A stretch of 64,000 nucleotides of DNA from Diphasiastrum complanatum (GCA_029204225.1 CM055095.1:23446026-23510025), one strand, 5' to 3'; positions 1 through 11,350 are shown, counted from the stretch's first letter. Made by a program: numbers and translations. The notes: generated from the sequence alone by a model not told the origin.

Positions 1-241
1 AGGGCATAATTGAATCAACTTCATGGTCACCTAAATTGGGCGCTTGTCCTGGAAACTTTTCATGACTTATCTGGCGTGATCCATCACCCTTAGCAGGCGT
101 GGAGTTTGATATTTCCTGGTTATTCGAGCTATAATTTTCCATTTCGTGGGGAAACAGATGAATTTTGCTGCACAAAATTGCTACAGAATGCGTATCTTTT
201 ATCACATGACAAAGAACGCTCTAAAAAGTCTGCGTCAGTTG

Positions 242-242
<1 letters not shown>

Positions 243-316
<74 letters not shown>

Positions 317-329
317 CACACACACACAG
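243..329. repeat. (CT)n-(CA)n compound microsatellite
   Basis: About 36 CT units run directly into about seven CA units. The same compound tract sits at the same place in family A copy 2 (about 5711-5754, much shorter) and copy 3 (about 48929-49040, duplicated), and is absent from copy 4 because of a deletion. Serine-leucine or arginine-glutamate reading frames across it are artefacts of the dinucleotide repeat. Confidence 0.95.
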
Positions 330-403
330 ACAGTCTTATCTATACTTGTGCGGGTGGTTGTTGAATTCAGTCCCCGCAACCCTAAAAGTAAACGCAAAGA
401 ACT

Positions 404-533
404 GGGAACTTTTGCATTTTAAAGATTTTGTCGATTCAAAAGGTTTGCCACGTTGATATTGCTTCGTCGGGAACTTTTGAATTTTAAAGATTTTGTCAAT
501 TCAAAAGGTTTGCCACGTTGATATTGCTTCGTG
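404..533. repeat. 65-bp tandem duplication inside family A copy 1
   Basis: A 65-bp unit starting GGGAACTTTTG occurs twice in a row (404 and 469) with two or three differences. Copies 2 and 3 have the unit once, so the duplication is private to copy 1. Confidence 0.9.
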
Positions 534-1427
534 GGTTCAATGTGGTCCGAAATTCAGTTCAACAATAACCATTACATTACCTTTTTGCAACAATTGAAGT
601 GCATTGAAAAGCCACATATTGGAATCCTTTCTTCTTCTTTATTCTGTGGCTCTTGTGGAAATCTACAATTTAGCTTTCCAACATGATCTTCCCACTCTTA
701 TATGTCTACTTCCACTAGTGTAGCCTTTTATGATTCTTTTTAAAATCTTTGGTGGAAAATCAGCAATTACTTTTTCAATATACTCTCACATAGGAAACTT
801 ATTCCTTCACTCAGCTTATCGTTGGTTGCATGTCCAATTCTTCCACTCTTGCAACTCTCCTATGACTTGTTTGTCATTAACCTTTGTACTCTGGGTGATG
901 TTGCTATTGGTGATCCCTCTCGACAATACCTCATTCATTGTTCTTCAATCACACAAGGGGCTATTGCATCTCACGAAGCTCAAGAGAAGGCGCAAGATTA
1001 GAATGACCATGCGTTTGGTAAAAAATTAATCCCCTTTGCTTTAAGAACATATGGTTGCTTCATAAATAATATAATAATTTTTGTCCTTATTTGTAGAGCT
1101 TGTTGTAAAATGGTAGGGACAAAATGTTACAGCATGTCCACCATTGTATCTTTCTAGCATCGATGTATTTGTATTGCATTGCAACATTTTCAAAAACTTT
1201 CAAATCTTTGACAAGCTCAATTTACAGGAGCGACTGTTTTCCCTATTAGTGACACTATTCTTGTTAATGACTTACGTCAAGTAGTAGGCTTCGAGTAAAA
1301 ATTTTATTGTCTTCTTTCTTATTAAGCTAATTATTTTTTTGCTTTTCTTCTTGATGACAAATTTATGGAGGTCAAATATGCTCCATACACTCCTTTATCT
1401 CACTTGGTTGCCATTTTCATCTAATGG

Positions 1428-2558
1428 AAATTCCAGCATGATTAATTCAAACTACTACTAAATGTTTTGTATGTACCTAGGCTCTATTCGAATTTGTTAT
1501 CAGTAAGTAGAATCACTGAGTTTGGTCATCAGGTAGAGTTCAAGTATGATCAATGCCGAATTATCCATATGACAAGTAAGGTCCATGCACTCGGTAAGAG
1601 GCATAGATACTTATATAGATTGGCACATTGCTATTATGATAGTAGTTAAGCCTTGAAAACTTATGTTGTTCTCAATAAAGCATTGATATGGCACCATCGA
1701 TTAGGACACTTGAATCATACATCCGTTTCATACATGTCTAAACAACCCCTAGCACTTGATCTTGACTATCCATCCAACAAAGTCAACCTCCATGTCTGTC
1801 ATAGCTACATCTTTGGAAAGTAGACTAGGATTCCCTTCAGATTGAATTATAGGCATGCAACAAAAGATTGTTCAATGTTGTTCACTCAGATATATGTGGT
1901 CCAATGCAAACTCCGTCATTGCTTGATGCAAAGTATTTTATTACATTCATTGACGAATATTCAAAAACAATAGTTGCTTATTTCATCAGGCATAAATCGG
2001 AGGCTTTCTAAATATTTCGACAATTCAAAGAGCATACAGAAAATCAAATTGGTAAAAGAATCAAAGGACTAAGGTCCGACAACGGGGGAGAATACATCTC
2101 TACCGAATTCAAGGAGTATTGCCTTAACAACAGCATTGAGCAAAAATACATTACCTCCTATTTGCCTCAATCAAATGGTCTTGCTGAGAGAAAGAATAGA
2201 ACCTTAGTCAAATTGACAAAGTGCATGGTAGCACATGCGACACTTCTGAAGTCCTTTCGGGCTGAAGCTGTTTCCACTGCAACTCATATTCAAAACAAAT
2301 GTTCTACTAAAGGTCTCTTAGACAAAACACCATATGAAGTTTGGACAGTCTCCAAACCTTCTTTATCAGACTTACGAGTTTTTGGATATATCTTTTATTA
2401 TTTGCAAATTCCGCATGATCTCAGGAAGAAGCTCGACTTCCATAGTATTATGTCTATTTTCATTAGCTACTTTACTTCAGATAAAGCTTATAAGTTGTAT
2501 GATTCTGTCGTGTCGAAGATATTCACTAGCCGGGATGTCGTCTTAATCGAAGATCAGT
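1428..2558 (+). pseudogene. Ty1/copia pol fragment: end of protease region, GAG-pre-integrase and integrase
   Basis: Broken plus-strand copia polyprotein. Reading in order: the post-protease segment with IPRL-like text (VPRLYSNLLSVSRI), the GAG-pre-integrase zinc-binding pattern (HHRLGHLN with a downstream Cys pair near 1795), then the integrase core with its three acidic positions in HSDICGPM (about 1882), LRSDNGGEY (about 2070) and NGLAERKNRT (about 2174), and the integrase C-terminal part up to SRDVVLIED (about 2550). Stops occur near 1649 and 2010 and a frameshift near 1865. Retroviral-type integrases insert the cDNA; this copy cannot. It joins family A on its left at the same point as in copy 4 and abuts an oppositely oriented relative at about 2555. 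Identification is firm; exact edges are not. Confidence 0.88.
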
Positions 2559-3890
2559 TTTCTACAAGAGTTTTGAACTTCGCAAAGGATTCAAACACTT
2601 CACGTTTCTTAGACAAGAGGTAAATCCAAGAGTATCTTGATTTATCATCAATAAAAGTGATATACATAAGAGCTCCACCATTAGATTCATGTGAAAAAGA
2701 GTCAACATCTGAGTGAATAAGATCAAGAGGAGAGTTATATCTTGTCAAAGATCTCTTGACAACATGATGAAGATAATCAACTTCGACCACTACCCAGAAG
2801 ATCGACAAGAGAAAGCCGACCAACTATTAGGTATATCGAAGAGTCTGCAGCTTACTATATAAGTATCCATGCCTCTTACCAAGTGCAAGGACCTTACTTG
2901 TCATATCGATAATTCGGCATTGATCATACTCGAACTCTACCTTATGACCTAAATCAGTGATTCTACTTACTGATAACAAATTTGAAGAGAGCCTAGGTAT
3001 ATACAAAACATTTAATAGTAGTTTGAATTGATCATGCTGGAATTTCAATCTCACAGTACCTTTATCTTCAATAGTATGAGTGCTATCATCACCAAGATGA
3101 ACGTATCTCTTTGTAATGTAAGGCGTATAGGAGTGAAAATTCTCACAATGACTGGTCATATATTGAGTAGCTCCAGAATCTAGAAACCAAGAGTTATCCA
3201 ATAGTGCCTTTTGGTCTTTGACCATTAATGCTCCTTCGTCCATGTTGAGATCGGGAGGTGCTGTGACTACATATGCTTATTGATTAGGTTTCTTGCTGGC
3301 ATTCTTTGCTTTTAGTACCCTACAATCCTGGATATGATTAGTATAAAACTTCTTCTTCTTCGACTATGGATCTGATAATTGTTCTTGACTTTGCGTTGGT
3401 TTTTGATTTGATGTGGACTGCTTAAAGCATTTTGCTTATGTCGTTTTGAGCCTTTCACATATAGAGCATGAGAGGATGAAGTCGATGAAGGATCTTGACT
3501 TCTTCGACTGTCTTCTTTTAGCAACATGGTGATAACTGTAGTAAGAGTTAAATTTGAGTGCATCGATATGATCATCACGCAGTTCTCATATGTAGAGGGC
3601 AAGATTGAAAGCAATGTCATAATTGCGTCTTGATCGTCAATGACTGATCTGACAGCGACCATCTTGTAACCATCTGTTACAAGAGATTCTTAAATTGGTT
3701 AACGTGATTCTGACGTGAATACCATTGAACAACTTGAGAGTGAACATTTTTTTTAGATGAACTTAGAAGTTACGTCACTCACACCAGATATTAAGCTCAG
3801 AATGTCCCGTACTTCTTATGAAGTTACAAAACAATCACAGAGATGCATACATTCTAACGTAATATTGAACACAATAAAAGGAGTAGATTG
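2555..3890 (-). pseudogene. Ty1/copia gag-protease-integrase fragment, opposite orientation
   Basis: Minus-strand copia remnant. From high to low coordinates: the C-terminal half of gag (3312-3760, ending in basic, serine-rich text), the aspartic protease with catalytic DSGAT (LDSGATQYM at about 3180), the post-protease segment ending KRHGYLY (about 2850), then a jump to an integrase N-terminal piece of a different copia lineage (DLIHSDV, YITFIDDKSRYSW; 2554-2790). The protease region is clearly related to the plus-strand fragment at 1428-1640 and to those at 40770-41080 and 61930-62540. The switch of lineage at about 2825 and the abrupt end at about 2555 indicate a composite. Stops and frameshifts separate the parts. 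Confidence 0.85.
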
Positions 3891-4265
3891 ATTTAGCATT
3901 GTACATCCATTATAAGGCCAATGTTATAAAATCCAAGAATGGATAATTGTTTTTAAAAGCAAGCAAACCGAGCCATGTACTCCTATCATTTATTATACAT
4001 GGGCGCTAAAGCTCTAAGTAGCCTCTCTTCTCCCAACCCAAAACACCTCTAAGGTGAATTCATCCTCCTAGCGAGTTTCTCGGGCCTCGCTCTCCGTCAA
4101 TGTGCCTTTATCAATATCGAGCGCTACGTTCACAGGTGGTATCGCATGTAACTCATATTTGCCCTTTACCCTAGTGTCAAAATGAGACTGGAACACTGAC
4201 TCTAGAGTTGATTCAGAGGCTACGTGGGGACAATTATGGGTGACACCAAATCAAGTTTGGGGCAC

Positions 4266-4409
4266 CAGGTTTTAATATTCCATACTCTACAGCAGCCGAG
4301 AGTCAACTTACCGTCAACCAGCAACTTTGATGCAACTCAGGTTTTAATATTCCATACTCTACAGCAGCCGAGAGTCAACTTACCGTCAACCAGCAACTTT
4401 GATGCAACT
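4266..4409. repeat. 72-bp tandem duplication in family A copy 2
   Basis: A 72-bp unit beginning CAGGTTTTAATATTCC is present twice, essentially identical, whereas copies 3 (about 48260) and 4 (about 59650) have it once. Near-identity of the two units implies a recent slippage or unequal exchange. Confidence 0.93.
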
Positions 4410-5090
4410 TACAGTTCAAACTAATACTAATTCTGCCTTTTATTTCAAAGTTCTCATGGGATGATATTTTCTAAGAACGCCTGGAATATCTTAGCTAATG
4501 CTTTAGAAACGTTAGTATGCCAATATTTGAAATCATTTTGAAGAAGTAGACAATATATGATGAAGCGGCCAGACTCTCCATCACATGAGCGTAATCTGCC
4601 CTAGACGGCTATGCTTCCGGCATTTTGCTACATGACAGATCATCAACCCAGTTATCCCTCTTTGAATGTTTGTATGTGAATATTGAACGCGCGTTAGTTA
4701 AAGAGAATAAAGAAACTGTCCTTTCATGACTAACATAGTGAAGTCTGACGCATCACCATATTTTCGGTAATACCCAATTCCGCTTTTAACCAATAAGACA
4801 AAACTTTGCAAATGATTAAGCATCATTCTAGCGCAGTTGCTGAAGACGTAGAAATGCAGAGAGAAGGAGAGAGACAGAGAGAGAGAGAGGTGCTCATTAT
4901 TGGAGGAATAAACATGCATAGCGATTCCAGATCCATGCATAACTGAGTGAGAAATTCTAGAAGCTAAGCACTTATTGTTCCAAAATGAAAAGTGGAACAA
5001 CACAGACTAAGACATTGGAGAACAAACAAATTCTATATTTTTGAAGGGAAATAGAATTTTTAACTGATTCTACGTAACATTGTAGATCTA

Positions 5091-5672
5091 TTATCTACCG
5101 GAGCTCTGGAGCCATTTCCCATCTTTGTTCAGCTGCCAAACACGTATTCCATTGACACCTGCAGACGATTATATTTTCAAGAAATAGTGGTCCATACAAC
5201 CTGCGTTTTATAATTATAAAGCTCAAAAATAGCATTAGAAACATTAAAAGCGAAAGAACAACTTTATACCTGAATCAGCTTCGAAGTTTCTCACCATCAA
5301 AGTCAATTGTTGCATCTCAGTCAAAAAGGTTTTCATCTTTTATGGATTTTGAAATCGTAAGAGATACTTGACCTTTACAATATTTACATTGCTCATATTT
5401 CCAGAAGAGGGAAACCTTACATATTCCCTATAACCCTGGTATGTATCCCAGGGCATCCATCCTAAAGAGTGCATAATTGAATCAACTTCATGGTCACCTA
5501 AATTGGGCGCTTGTCCTGGAAACTTTTCATGACTTATCTGGCGTGATCCATCACCCTTAGCAGGCGTGGAGTTTGCTATTTCCTGGATATTCGAGCGATA
5601 ATTTTCCATTTCGTGGGGAAACAGATGAATTTTGCTGCACAAAATTGCTACACAATGCATATCTTGTATCAC
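5091..5672 (-). pseudogene. Unidentified host-like gene fragment with an intron (family A copy 2)
   Basis: Two exon-like pieces on the minus strand. The upstream piece (5672 to 5270) is open for 134 codons and carries text such as FPHEMENY, PGQAPNLGDHEVDSI and SLGWMPWDTYQGYREYV. It ends at a canonical donor (G|GTATAAAG). After 111 bp a canonical acceptor (CTGCAG|GTGTC) at 5158 leads to a short exon reading NGIRVWQLNKDGKWLQSSGR and a stop at 5091. The phase is consistent, joining Gly across the intron. Copy 4 (60420-61058) has the same arrangement but a broken acceptor and a premature stop; copy 3 has lost the exon junction by deletion. I do not recognise the protein family. A captured gene 3' end is the likeliest explanation; whether copy 2 is expressed is unknown. 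Confidence 0.5.
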
Positions 5673-5710
5673 GTGACAAAGAACGCTTAGAAAAGTCTGC
5701 GTCAGTTTGA

Positions 5711-5712
5711 CT

Positions 5713-5749
<37 letters not shown>

Positions 5750-5754
5750 CACAC
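5711..5754. repeat. CT/AC compound microsatellite (family A copy 2)
   Basis: About eleven TC units followed by about ten AC units, at the position homologous to the 72-bp CT tract of copy 1. Arginine-glutamate text read on the minus strand here is meaningless. Confidence 0.92.
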
Positions 5755-6727
5755 ACTTATTTATACTTGTGCAGGTAGTTGTTGAATTCAGTCCCCGCAA
5801 CCCTAAAAGTAAAAGCAAAGAACGGGGAACTTTTGAATTTTAAAGATTTTGTCAATTCAAAAGGTTTGCCACGTTGATATTGCTTCGTGGGTTGAACGTG
5901 GTGCGAAATTCAGTTCAACAATAACAATTACATTACCTTTTTGCAACAATTGAAGTCCGTTGAAAAGCCACATATTGGAATCGTTTCTTCTTCTTTATTC
6001 TGTGGCTCATGTGGATATCTACAATTTAGCTTTTCAACATGATCTTCCCACTCTTAGATGGCTACTTCCACTAGTGTAGCCTTTTATGATTCCTTTTAAA
6101 ACCTTTGGTGGAAAATCAACAATTACTTTTTCAAAATACTCTCACATAGCAAACTTATTCCTTCACTCAGCTTATCGTTGGTTGCATGTCCAATTCTTCC
6201 ACTCTTGCAACTCTCCTATGACTTGTTTGTCATTAACCTTGGTACTCTGGGTGATGTTGCTATTGGTGATCCCTCTCGACAATACCTCATTCATTGTTCT
6301 TCAATCACACAAGGGGCTATTGCATCTCACGAAGCTCAAGAGAAGGCGCAAGATTAGAATGACCATGCGTTTGGTAAAAAATTAATCCCCTTTGCTTTAA
6401 AAACATATGGTTGCTTCATAAATAATATAATAATTTCTGTCCTTATTTGCAGAGCTTGTTGTAAAATGGTAGGGACTAAATGTTACAGCATGTCCACCAT
6501 TGTATCTTTCTAGCATCGATGTATTTATATTGCATTGCAACATTTTCAAAAACTTTCAAATCTTTGACAAGCTCAATTTACAGGAGCGACTGCTTTCCCT
6601 ATTAGTGACACTATAATGACTTACGTCAAGTAGTAGGCTTCGAGTATAAAGTTTATTGTCTTCTTTTTTATTAAGCTAATTATTTTTTTGCTTTTCTTCT
6701 TGATATCACACATTCATGGAGGTAACA

Positions 6728-8562
6728 TATAGAAAGTCAGATGAGAGTGGGATCATAAGCCAACATAGGTGGATGTAATGTAGGTACCATGAAGATCTGT
6801 CACTACTTGATTCTGGGGCTCATCACTAGCCTTGGATATTGTTGCTGAGAACCAGACTCCATGCCCAATGGATAAGAAAATTATGAACCAGTGGTTCTAA
6901 ACTACGTTACTGTGAAGTTCACAAAGAGTTACACAATGGAGTGTACTGAGTCTGCGTAGATCCTTATAAGAAAAATTTTGCTGGGTCCATTATGTGGGGA
7001 GTGGCCACATCCCCAGTGAAAGTCGCCAAAGTGTTAGCCGATTTTTTAGCACACAAAATCGAGCTAATTTTCAAAGTTTTATGCAATAACTTGTATGGTT
7101 ACTAAGAGAAGTTGATTAAATCAAAGTGTGACAGTATAGCCTATGCCGAAGGAGTCCCAGTTTGACAAATAAAAGAACTATAGAGTTTTTTAAAAATAGC
7201 CTTAGAATTGGCTATCAAGTTTTATTTCGGCTGATGTACGCCTGATTCCATCTATGTAACCTCAGATTTTTATCAATATAAAAAGATATCTGAGATTTTG
7301 CAGGACGTCCTTTTCCTTGAAACCCAAAAAGAAATCTGAGACCAAAGAGTTGAAGAGAATCGACATTAAAGCATCAGCAAAGATTCCTATGCAAATCACC
7401 AAGAAGCCAACAAAGCTGATCTAAGAGAAGCAATAACAGTTCAGGCACTCAACTTGATATTGGGAGCAAAGGTTAGAACCTTGACATACAAGGTGCAACT
7501 CTCCAAAGACAAGGACGGTCCTAAACGGGTGTGACCCACCGCAATTGCTATCGGACATTTCAACTTGACAAAATAAAAAGAGAAAAGAAAAGAAAAAGAA
7601 GAGTCTCCCCTTCCTTGTATAAGAGACGAGAGGAGACCACAATCTTAAAGACTCTTGACTTTGGTCAGTGGGTCTTACCTTGCAATGAGAAAATAGAATA
7701 TGACAAAATGGGCAAGTCAACCCTTCCCCACCTTCCAAAATTGCAAAGTCTAAACATGGTCCAATAAGATGCAAGGACTCGATGCACACTTAAATGGGAG
7801 TAAAAGATAAATGACAAAAGCACATGGGTGGTGAGCAAAAAAATTTGATGGTATGATTATGATATAACCACCACTTTGGCTTCATTCGAAGGTGGCAAAG
7901 CCCTCCCCATCTCCTATAAAAGCTTGGAGATTTTCCTCATTGAGATATATTATTATAGTAGTGAGCTCGAGAAGATAATGGAATCAACCGAGCCTCTTAT
8001 TTTACCCATCATAGATCCGAGGAGAACAAGAGATGTCATAATTCTAATCCTATTCTGGAGGATAGAATCTTAAGAGAAACGTAGACATTTCAGTACCATA
8101 CCAGCTAAAGAGAGTCTTAGTCACTATTACAATTCACTACTAAAAGTAGGTTAGATGTCTATATGACAGACCTTGACTTCACACCATCTTTTGGTGATGT
8201 ATGTCAAGTGATCCGAGAGGGAACTATGAGCCACTATGTCTATTCTTCTGAGATATATCCTTACCGATATCCTGTTGATATCTTGATCAGATTACAGCAA
8301 TGTGGAGATTGTAGTTACTTTGAAGGCCATGAGCTCACTGTTGTTAGATTTTGGCGCCTTATTGATGCTTTCTGTACTCGCTATATAGAAGTGACACAAC
8401 CTTCTCTAGAGATTCCATTACAATCAATTGGTTCGGCCAGTAGTACAAATGCTTGAGATAGCTCAGAGAGAGAGAACTTCAACGAGTATGATTGGTGAGT
8501 AGTTAATGAGTTTCATAGGCAAATGAGATAGAAATGCGATTGAGAGTGATTGTATACCCCTT
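6728..8562. repeat. Block B, copy 1 (downstream arm of family A copies 2 and 3)
   Basis: This block is repeated at 49581-51294 with short indels. It is absent after copies 1 and 4, which carry a copia fragment at that junction. It has no recognisable transposon domain. A TATA-like CCTATAAAAGC lies at about 7913, roughly 250 bp upstream of a short open frame at 8163-8456. LTR leader or promoter sequence is a possible origin, but no paired LTR or primer site was found. Confidence 0.8.
8163..8456 (+). CDS. Small unknown reading frame in block B
   Basis: A 97-codon frame starting MTDLDFTPSFGDV and ending GSASSTNA. The second block B copy keeps the same frame (50976-51182, 68 codons) although it lacks 87 nt in the middle, a multiple of three, and both end at the same stop. 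Preservation of frame across two copies is suggestive but could be chance at this length. No motif, signal peptide or membrane segment is evident, and I know no family for it. It follows a TATA-like element at about 7913. Confidence 0.25.
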   Translation: MTDLDFTPSFGDVCQVIREGTMSHYVYSSEIYPYRYPVDILIRLQQCGDCSYFEGHELTVVRFWRLIDAFCTRYIEVTQPSLEIPLQSIGSASSTNA

Positions 8563-8789
8563 CATAAGTTATGTCTCTAGAGGATAGGAGACCCTCTATT
8601 AACTGTGAAGGTACGGTTTGGTTGATAAAACATGTCTGGGATTGCTAGTTAGAATAGAGTTTGAGACATGTATAGCCATTCTCGTAGTAGCATGATATTG
8701 GAAGTGTTGCACCCTGTTAAGTTATTCCCTATGTTGATCCCATGGTGAGGAAAAAGCCTAACAATGAAGCATAACTTATACATAACACA

Positions 8790-8960
8790 TAAATCAAGAT
8801 CCTACAAATTAAAGTAGCATGAATAAATCAAGATCCTACAAATTAAAGTAGCATGAATAAATCAAGATCCTACAAATTAGAGTAGCATGAACTAGTAAGC
8901 ATAAAACATAAATCAGGATACTACGAACTAGGATAGCATGAACTAGTACCCATGAAACAT
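8790..8960. repeat. 34-bp minisatellite, three exact units plus degenerate tail
   Basis: The unit TAAATCAAGATCCTACAAAT... (34 bp) starts at 8790, 8824 and 8858 with one substitution, then continues in two more divergent, longer-spaced copies to about 8960. It is non-coding. Confidence 0.93.
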
Positions 8961-9000
8961 AAACAAATGGCATCATACTTACATGCACATGCACACACCC

Positions 9001-9032
9001 ACACCCACACCCTAAACCCTAAACCTTAAACA
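9001..9032. repeat. Short interstitial telomere-like tract
   Basis: ACACCC repeats lead into CCCTAAACCCTAAACC, about two and a half units of the plant telomere heptamer (C-rich strand), then a degenerate copy. Far too short for a telomere; such tracts are common in plant repeats. Confidence 0.7.
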
Positions 9033-9039
9033 CACAGGA

Positions 9040-10900
9040 AGAGAAAACAAAAAGAGAACATAATAAAGTGCTAATCAAAACTCCTGAACTGTACAATTAT
9101 ATCCTATTCCAGAATGTCACCACATGCTCCCTCCCTGCGGCGTTTGGGCTTTCTTGTGGACCTTATCATCCAAAAGAAACATTTGAACCACACTTTTGAT
9201 GCTACATTTTGTTTTAGTATTATTAGCATGTTTTGATTCACAACTCAAACCAAGTTCGAATTAAAGGCACACTATTGTATCCAATGTTCAATGTAATAAA
9301 TCTACAAATAGTATTAAAAAATAGTAGCACAAGTTCAACTAGGATTGATTTGTAGGGACAATATTCTAATCACTCCAAACACCAGGTATGTTCGAGCCAA
9401 GAACTTCTGGATGTCATGTGAATACTTCAAACTTGAACCTAGTTTTGAGTTAGAATTATTATGTTCAAGCCAAGAGCTTATGGATGTCATGTAGATACTT
9501 CAAACTCGAACCTGTTTTGAGTTAGAAGTATCATGTTTTTATAGCAATGCTAAGAAGATGGATTCACAGCTTGAAGAAGTCTTAAACCATGTCTTATTGA
9601 CAAAGCTTTTCTCCTAAGAGGTGTGGTCTTTTACATTGAGCTAGATTCAAGGTATGTATTTTTGTCATACATTCATTCAACCAGGATTTGAACTTCAACT
9701 AGGAATTGAATGGAATTACATATTCATGGAAATTGTACATTTTCCTTTATATACTAAAGATTTGATTACCAAATGTGAGGTTTCACTATAACTCCTTATG
9801 GGACTTTAAAGAATACTCCACTCATTCATGGTATTTGTACATTATGTTTGATATATTAAAGAGGGGGGGTTGATAGAAAAAAATAATAATGTGAGATTTC
9901 AATATAAATTTGTATGGACCTTAAAGAATAAAATCCACACACAGACTAAAATCAATAAAAAAATGTTCAATTTACATAATCATTTAGTCATGGTTGTGAG
10001 AAAGAACTTTGAATGCCACATGAACACTCACAACTCTAGCCTATTTCGAGTTGGGAGAAATCAAATTCTCTTGTTCATTCCTCGATCCAAATCAGGAATC
10101 TTGAGCTGCTGAACCACCTAAGCACCTCAAAATATGGGATATAGTAAATTCATTTCCTTCCAATAATCTGAAAATAATATTTTTAGTTGGTGTTACAGTG
10201 TTTTTTTAGCAATACTGCACACTTGGGCTATTGAAGTTCGTAGTTTAGCTTGGGAGCTTAGTGTTGTGTTTGTGTAGTTGAGCTTGCCTTTGACACTTTC
10301 AATAGTTTGAACTATGCCAATTGAATTGATGTGCACCTTACGCCCTGGTTAAGCTTCATTAAGAGAACTAAATTGATTGTAGATTAGTGACAGTATGGAA
10401 GTTTTCTGTTAGAGTTTGACATTCTGTAGTTGAACTGCTAGGAATATGTTGTGTGCAGTTGGACGCTCAGTAATATAGTAGTGTAGATGATCTTGCATTT
10501 GACATTTTTGTAGGAAAAAAAGTAATTATTCTTCCACAGAGAACACGATGCAAGTTTGAATAAATCAAACTAATATCAATTTCTTCAATCGTGATTTTAT
10601 CTGATCTATGTACTAATAGAATAGTATTTGTTCTGATTGAATATGCGTGCGAAAATTATATGCAGAAGTAAGAGACAACTCAAGACAATTTAGACAATAA
10701 GAAACTATTGATCAAAAATGAATTTATATAACTATGAGTCTGATTCATCAATATACATCTCTTGTTGTCTTATCTCGTTGTTGTGTCTCTGATTGAGTGA
10801 GTTACAACGAGTAGTGCACATGTATTTATATTGCTACAAGACAGGTCTTTTGGCCTTTCAATGCACTAAAACAATAGATATCTAACCATTTATGATGGTT
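9040..10900. other. Gene-free AT-rich stretch
   Basis: No coding signal above chance on either strand. Between 9370 and 9540 there are two near-identical stretches around TATGTTCGAGCCAAGA and CAAACTCGAACCT, early members of the palindrome field described at 12680-14640. From 10560 on the sequence resembles an untranslated leader but carries no identifiable LTR ends. Confidence 0.5.
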
Positions 10901-10939
10901 GATATCCAAACAAACACTCTGTTTCCAGGCTTGAATAAA

Positions 10940-11350
10940 ATCTATTCACGAATTATTCGCGACAGTCCATCTCTTCGTCTCAACTTCTTGTTCCACAAAT
11001 TGTTTGTGAAACTTGTCTCTTCATGACATTTTCGTCTTTTGCAAATTGTTTGAGACAGATGACAATTCTTGAGCTTGAAGAAGAAATCTAGAATATTTCG
11101 CGAACTGTTCGAGATAGTTTCATGACAAGTGAGCTTGAAAAACAATCCAGAAGATTTTGCGAATTGTTCGTGATAATTTTGCGACATCTGAGGCTTGAAC
11201 AAAATATTTCACAACAAGATTTTGTTCGCAAATCTTTCGAGCTTCAAACAAAAAGCCACGAGCTTCTACAAAAATCTATTCCAAGAACCTTTGGAGTTGA
11301 CTACAAGACAAATTTCGTGAATTTTTTTGAGTTGGTCACGAATAGATATG
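10940..11350. repeat. Field of degenerate GAATTGTTCG motifs
   Basis: A short motif of the form GCGAAnTGTTCGnGATAA recurs at least six times on both strands (for example around 10951, 10997, 11042, 11102, 11160 and 11290). Open frames crossing it on either strand arise from the repeat and show no protein family. Function is unknown; it may be the leader of a decayed LTR element. Confidence 0.5.

Larger units (their letters stand above)
1..1427. repeat. Family A dispersed repeat, copy 1 (left end cut by window)
   Basis: This stretch is seen again at 5467-6727, 48690-49580 and 60800-61920 with only scattered differences, so it is a dispersed multi-kilobase repeat. The left end is truncated by the window. 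It begins inside the exon-like segment described for copies 2 and 4 (read on the minus strand), then passes through a CT/CA microsatellite, a 65-bp tandem duplication and a long AT-rich part. At about 1380 it continues into a short arm shared only with copy 4 and then into copia sequence at about 1428; copies 2 and 3 instead switch to block B there. A plus-strand reading around 880-1010 gives weak coding-like text in one frame (residues like GDVAIGDPS and QGAIASHEAQEKAQ) that could be the tail of an old LINE-type ORF, but I cannot confirm that. Confidence 0.85.
3891..6727. repeat. Family A dispersed repeat, copy 2
   Basis: Matches 59271-61880 (copy 4) along its length and 45560-45683 plus 48128-49580 (copy 3). 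It contains a private 72-bp tandem duplication (4266-4409), a GA microsatellite at about 4858-4889, two exon-like segments on the minus strand (5091-5158 and 5270-5672), and the CT/AC microsatellite at about 5711-5754. At its right end it runs into block B, as copy 3 does. No transposon terminal structures are visible at either end. Confidence 0.88.

Noticed and set aside
106..456. Open frames of about 70-116 codons on both strands rich in Ser-Leu or Arg-Glu
   Set aside because: They are read through the CT/CA microsatellite and share no content with any protein; the same applies at 5557-5754, 48790-49173 and 48830-49069.
730..1029. 99-codon frame conserved between family A copies 1 and 2
   Set aside because: The conservation is that of the repeat DNA; the translation has no recognisable domain and the third copy breaks the frame. 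A neighbouring frame looks slightly more protein-like but is also broken.
1..6727. Helitron capturing a gene fragment (family A)
   Set aside because: No TC start, CTRR end or terminal hairpin could be placed consistently at the copy boundaries; left as an unclassified repeat.
8790..8960. Possible CRISPR-like array from regularly spaced repeats
   Set aside because: Units are directly adjacent 34-bp tandem repeats without unique spacers, in eukaryotic DNA.
9001..9032. Chromosome end
   Set aside because: Only two or three telomere units, flanked on both sides by ordinary sequence.
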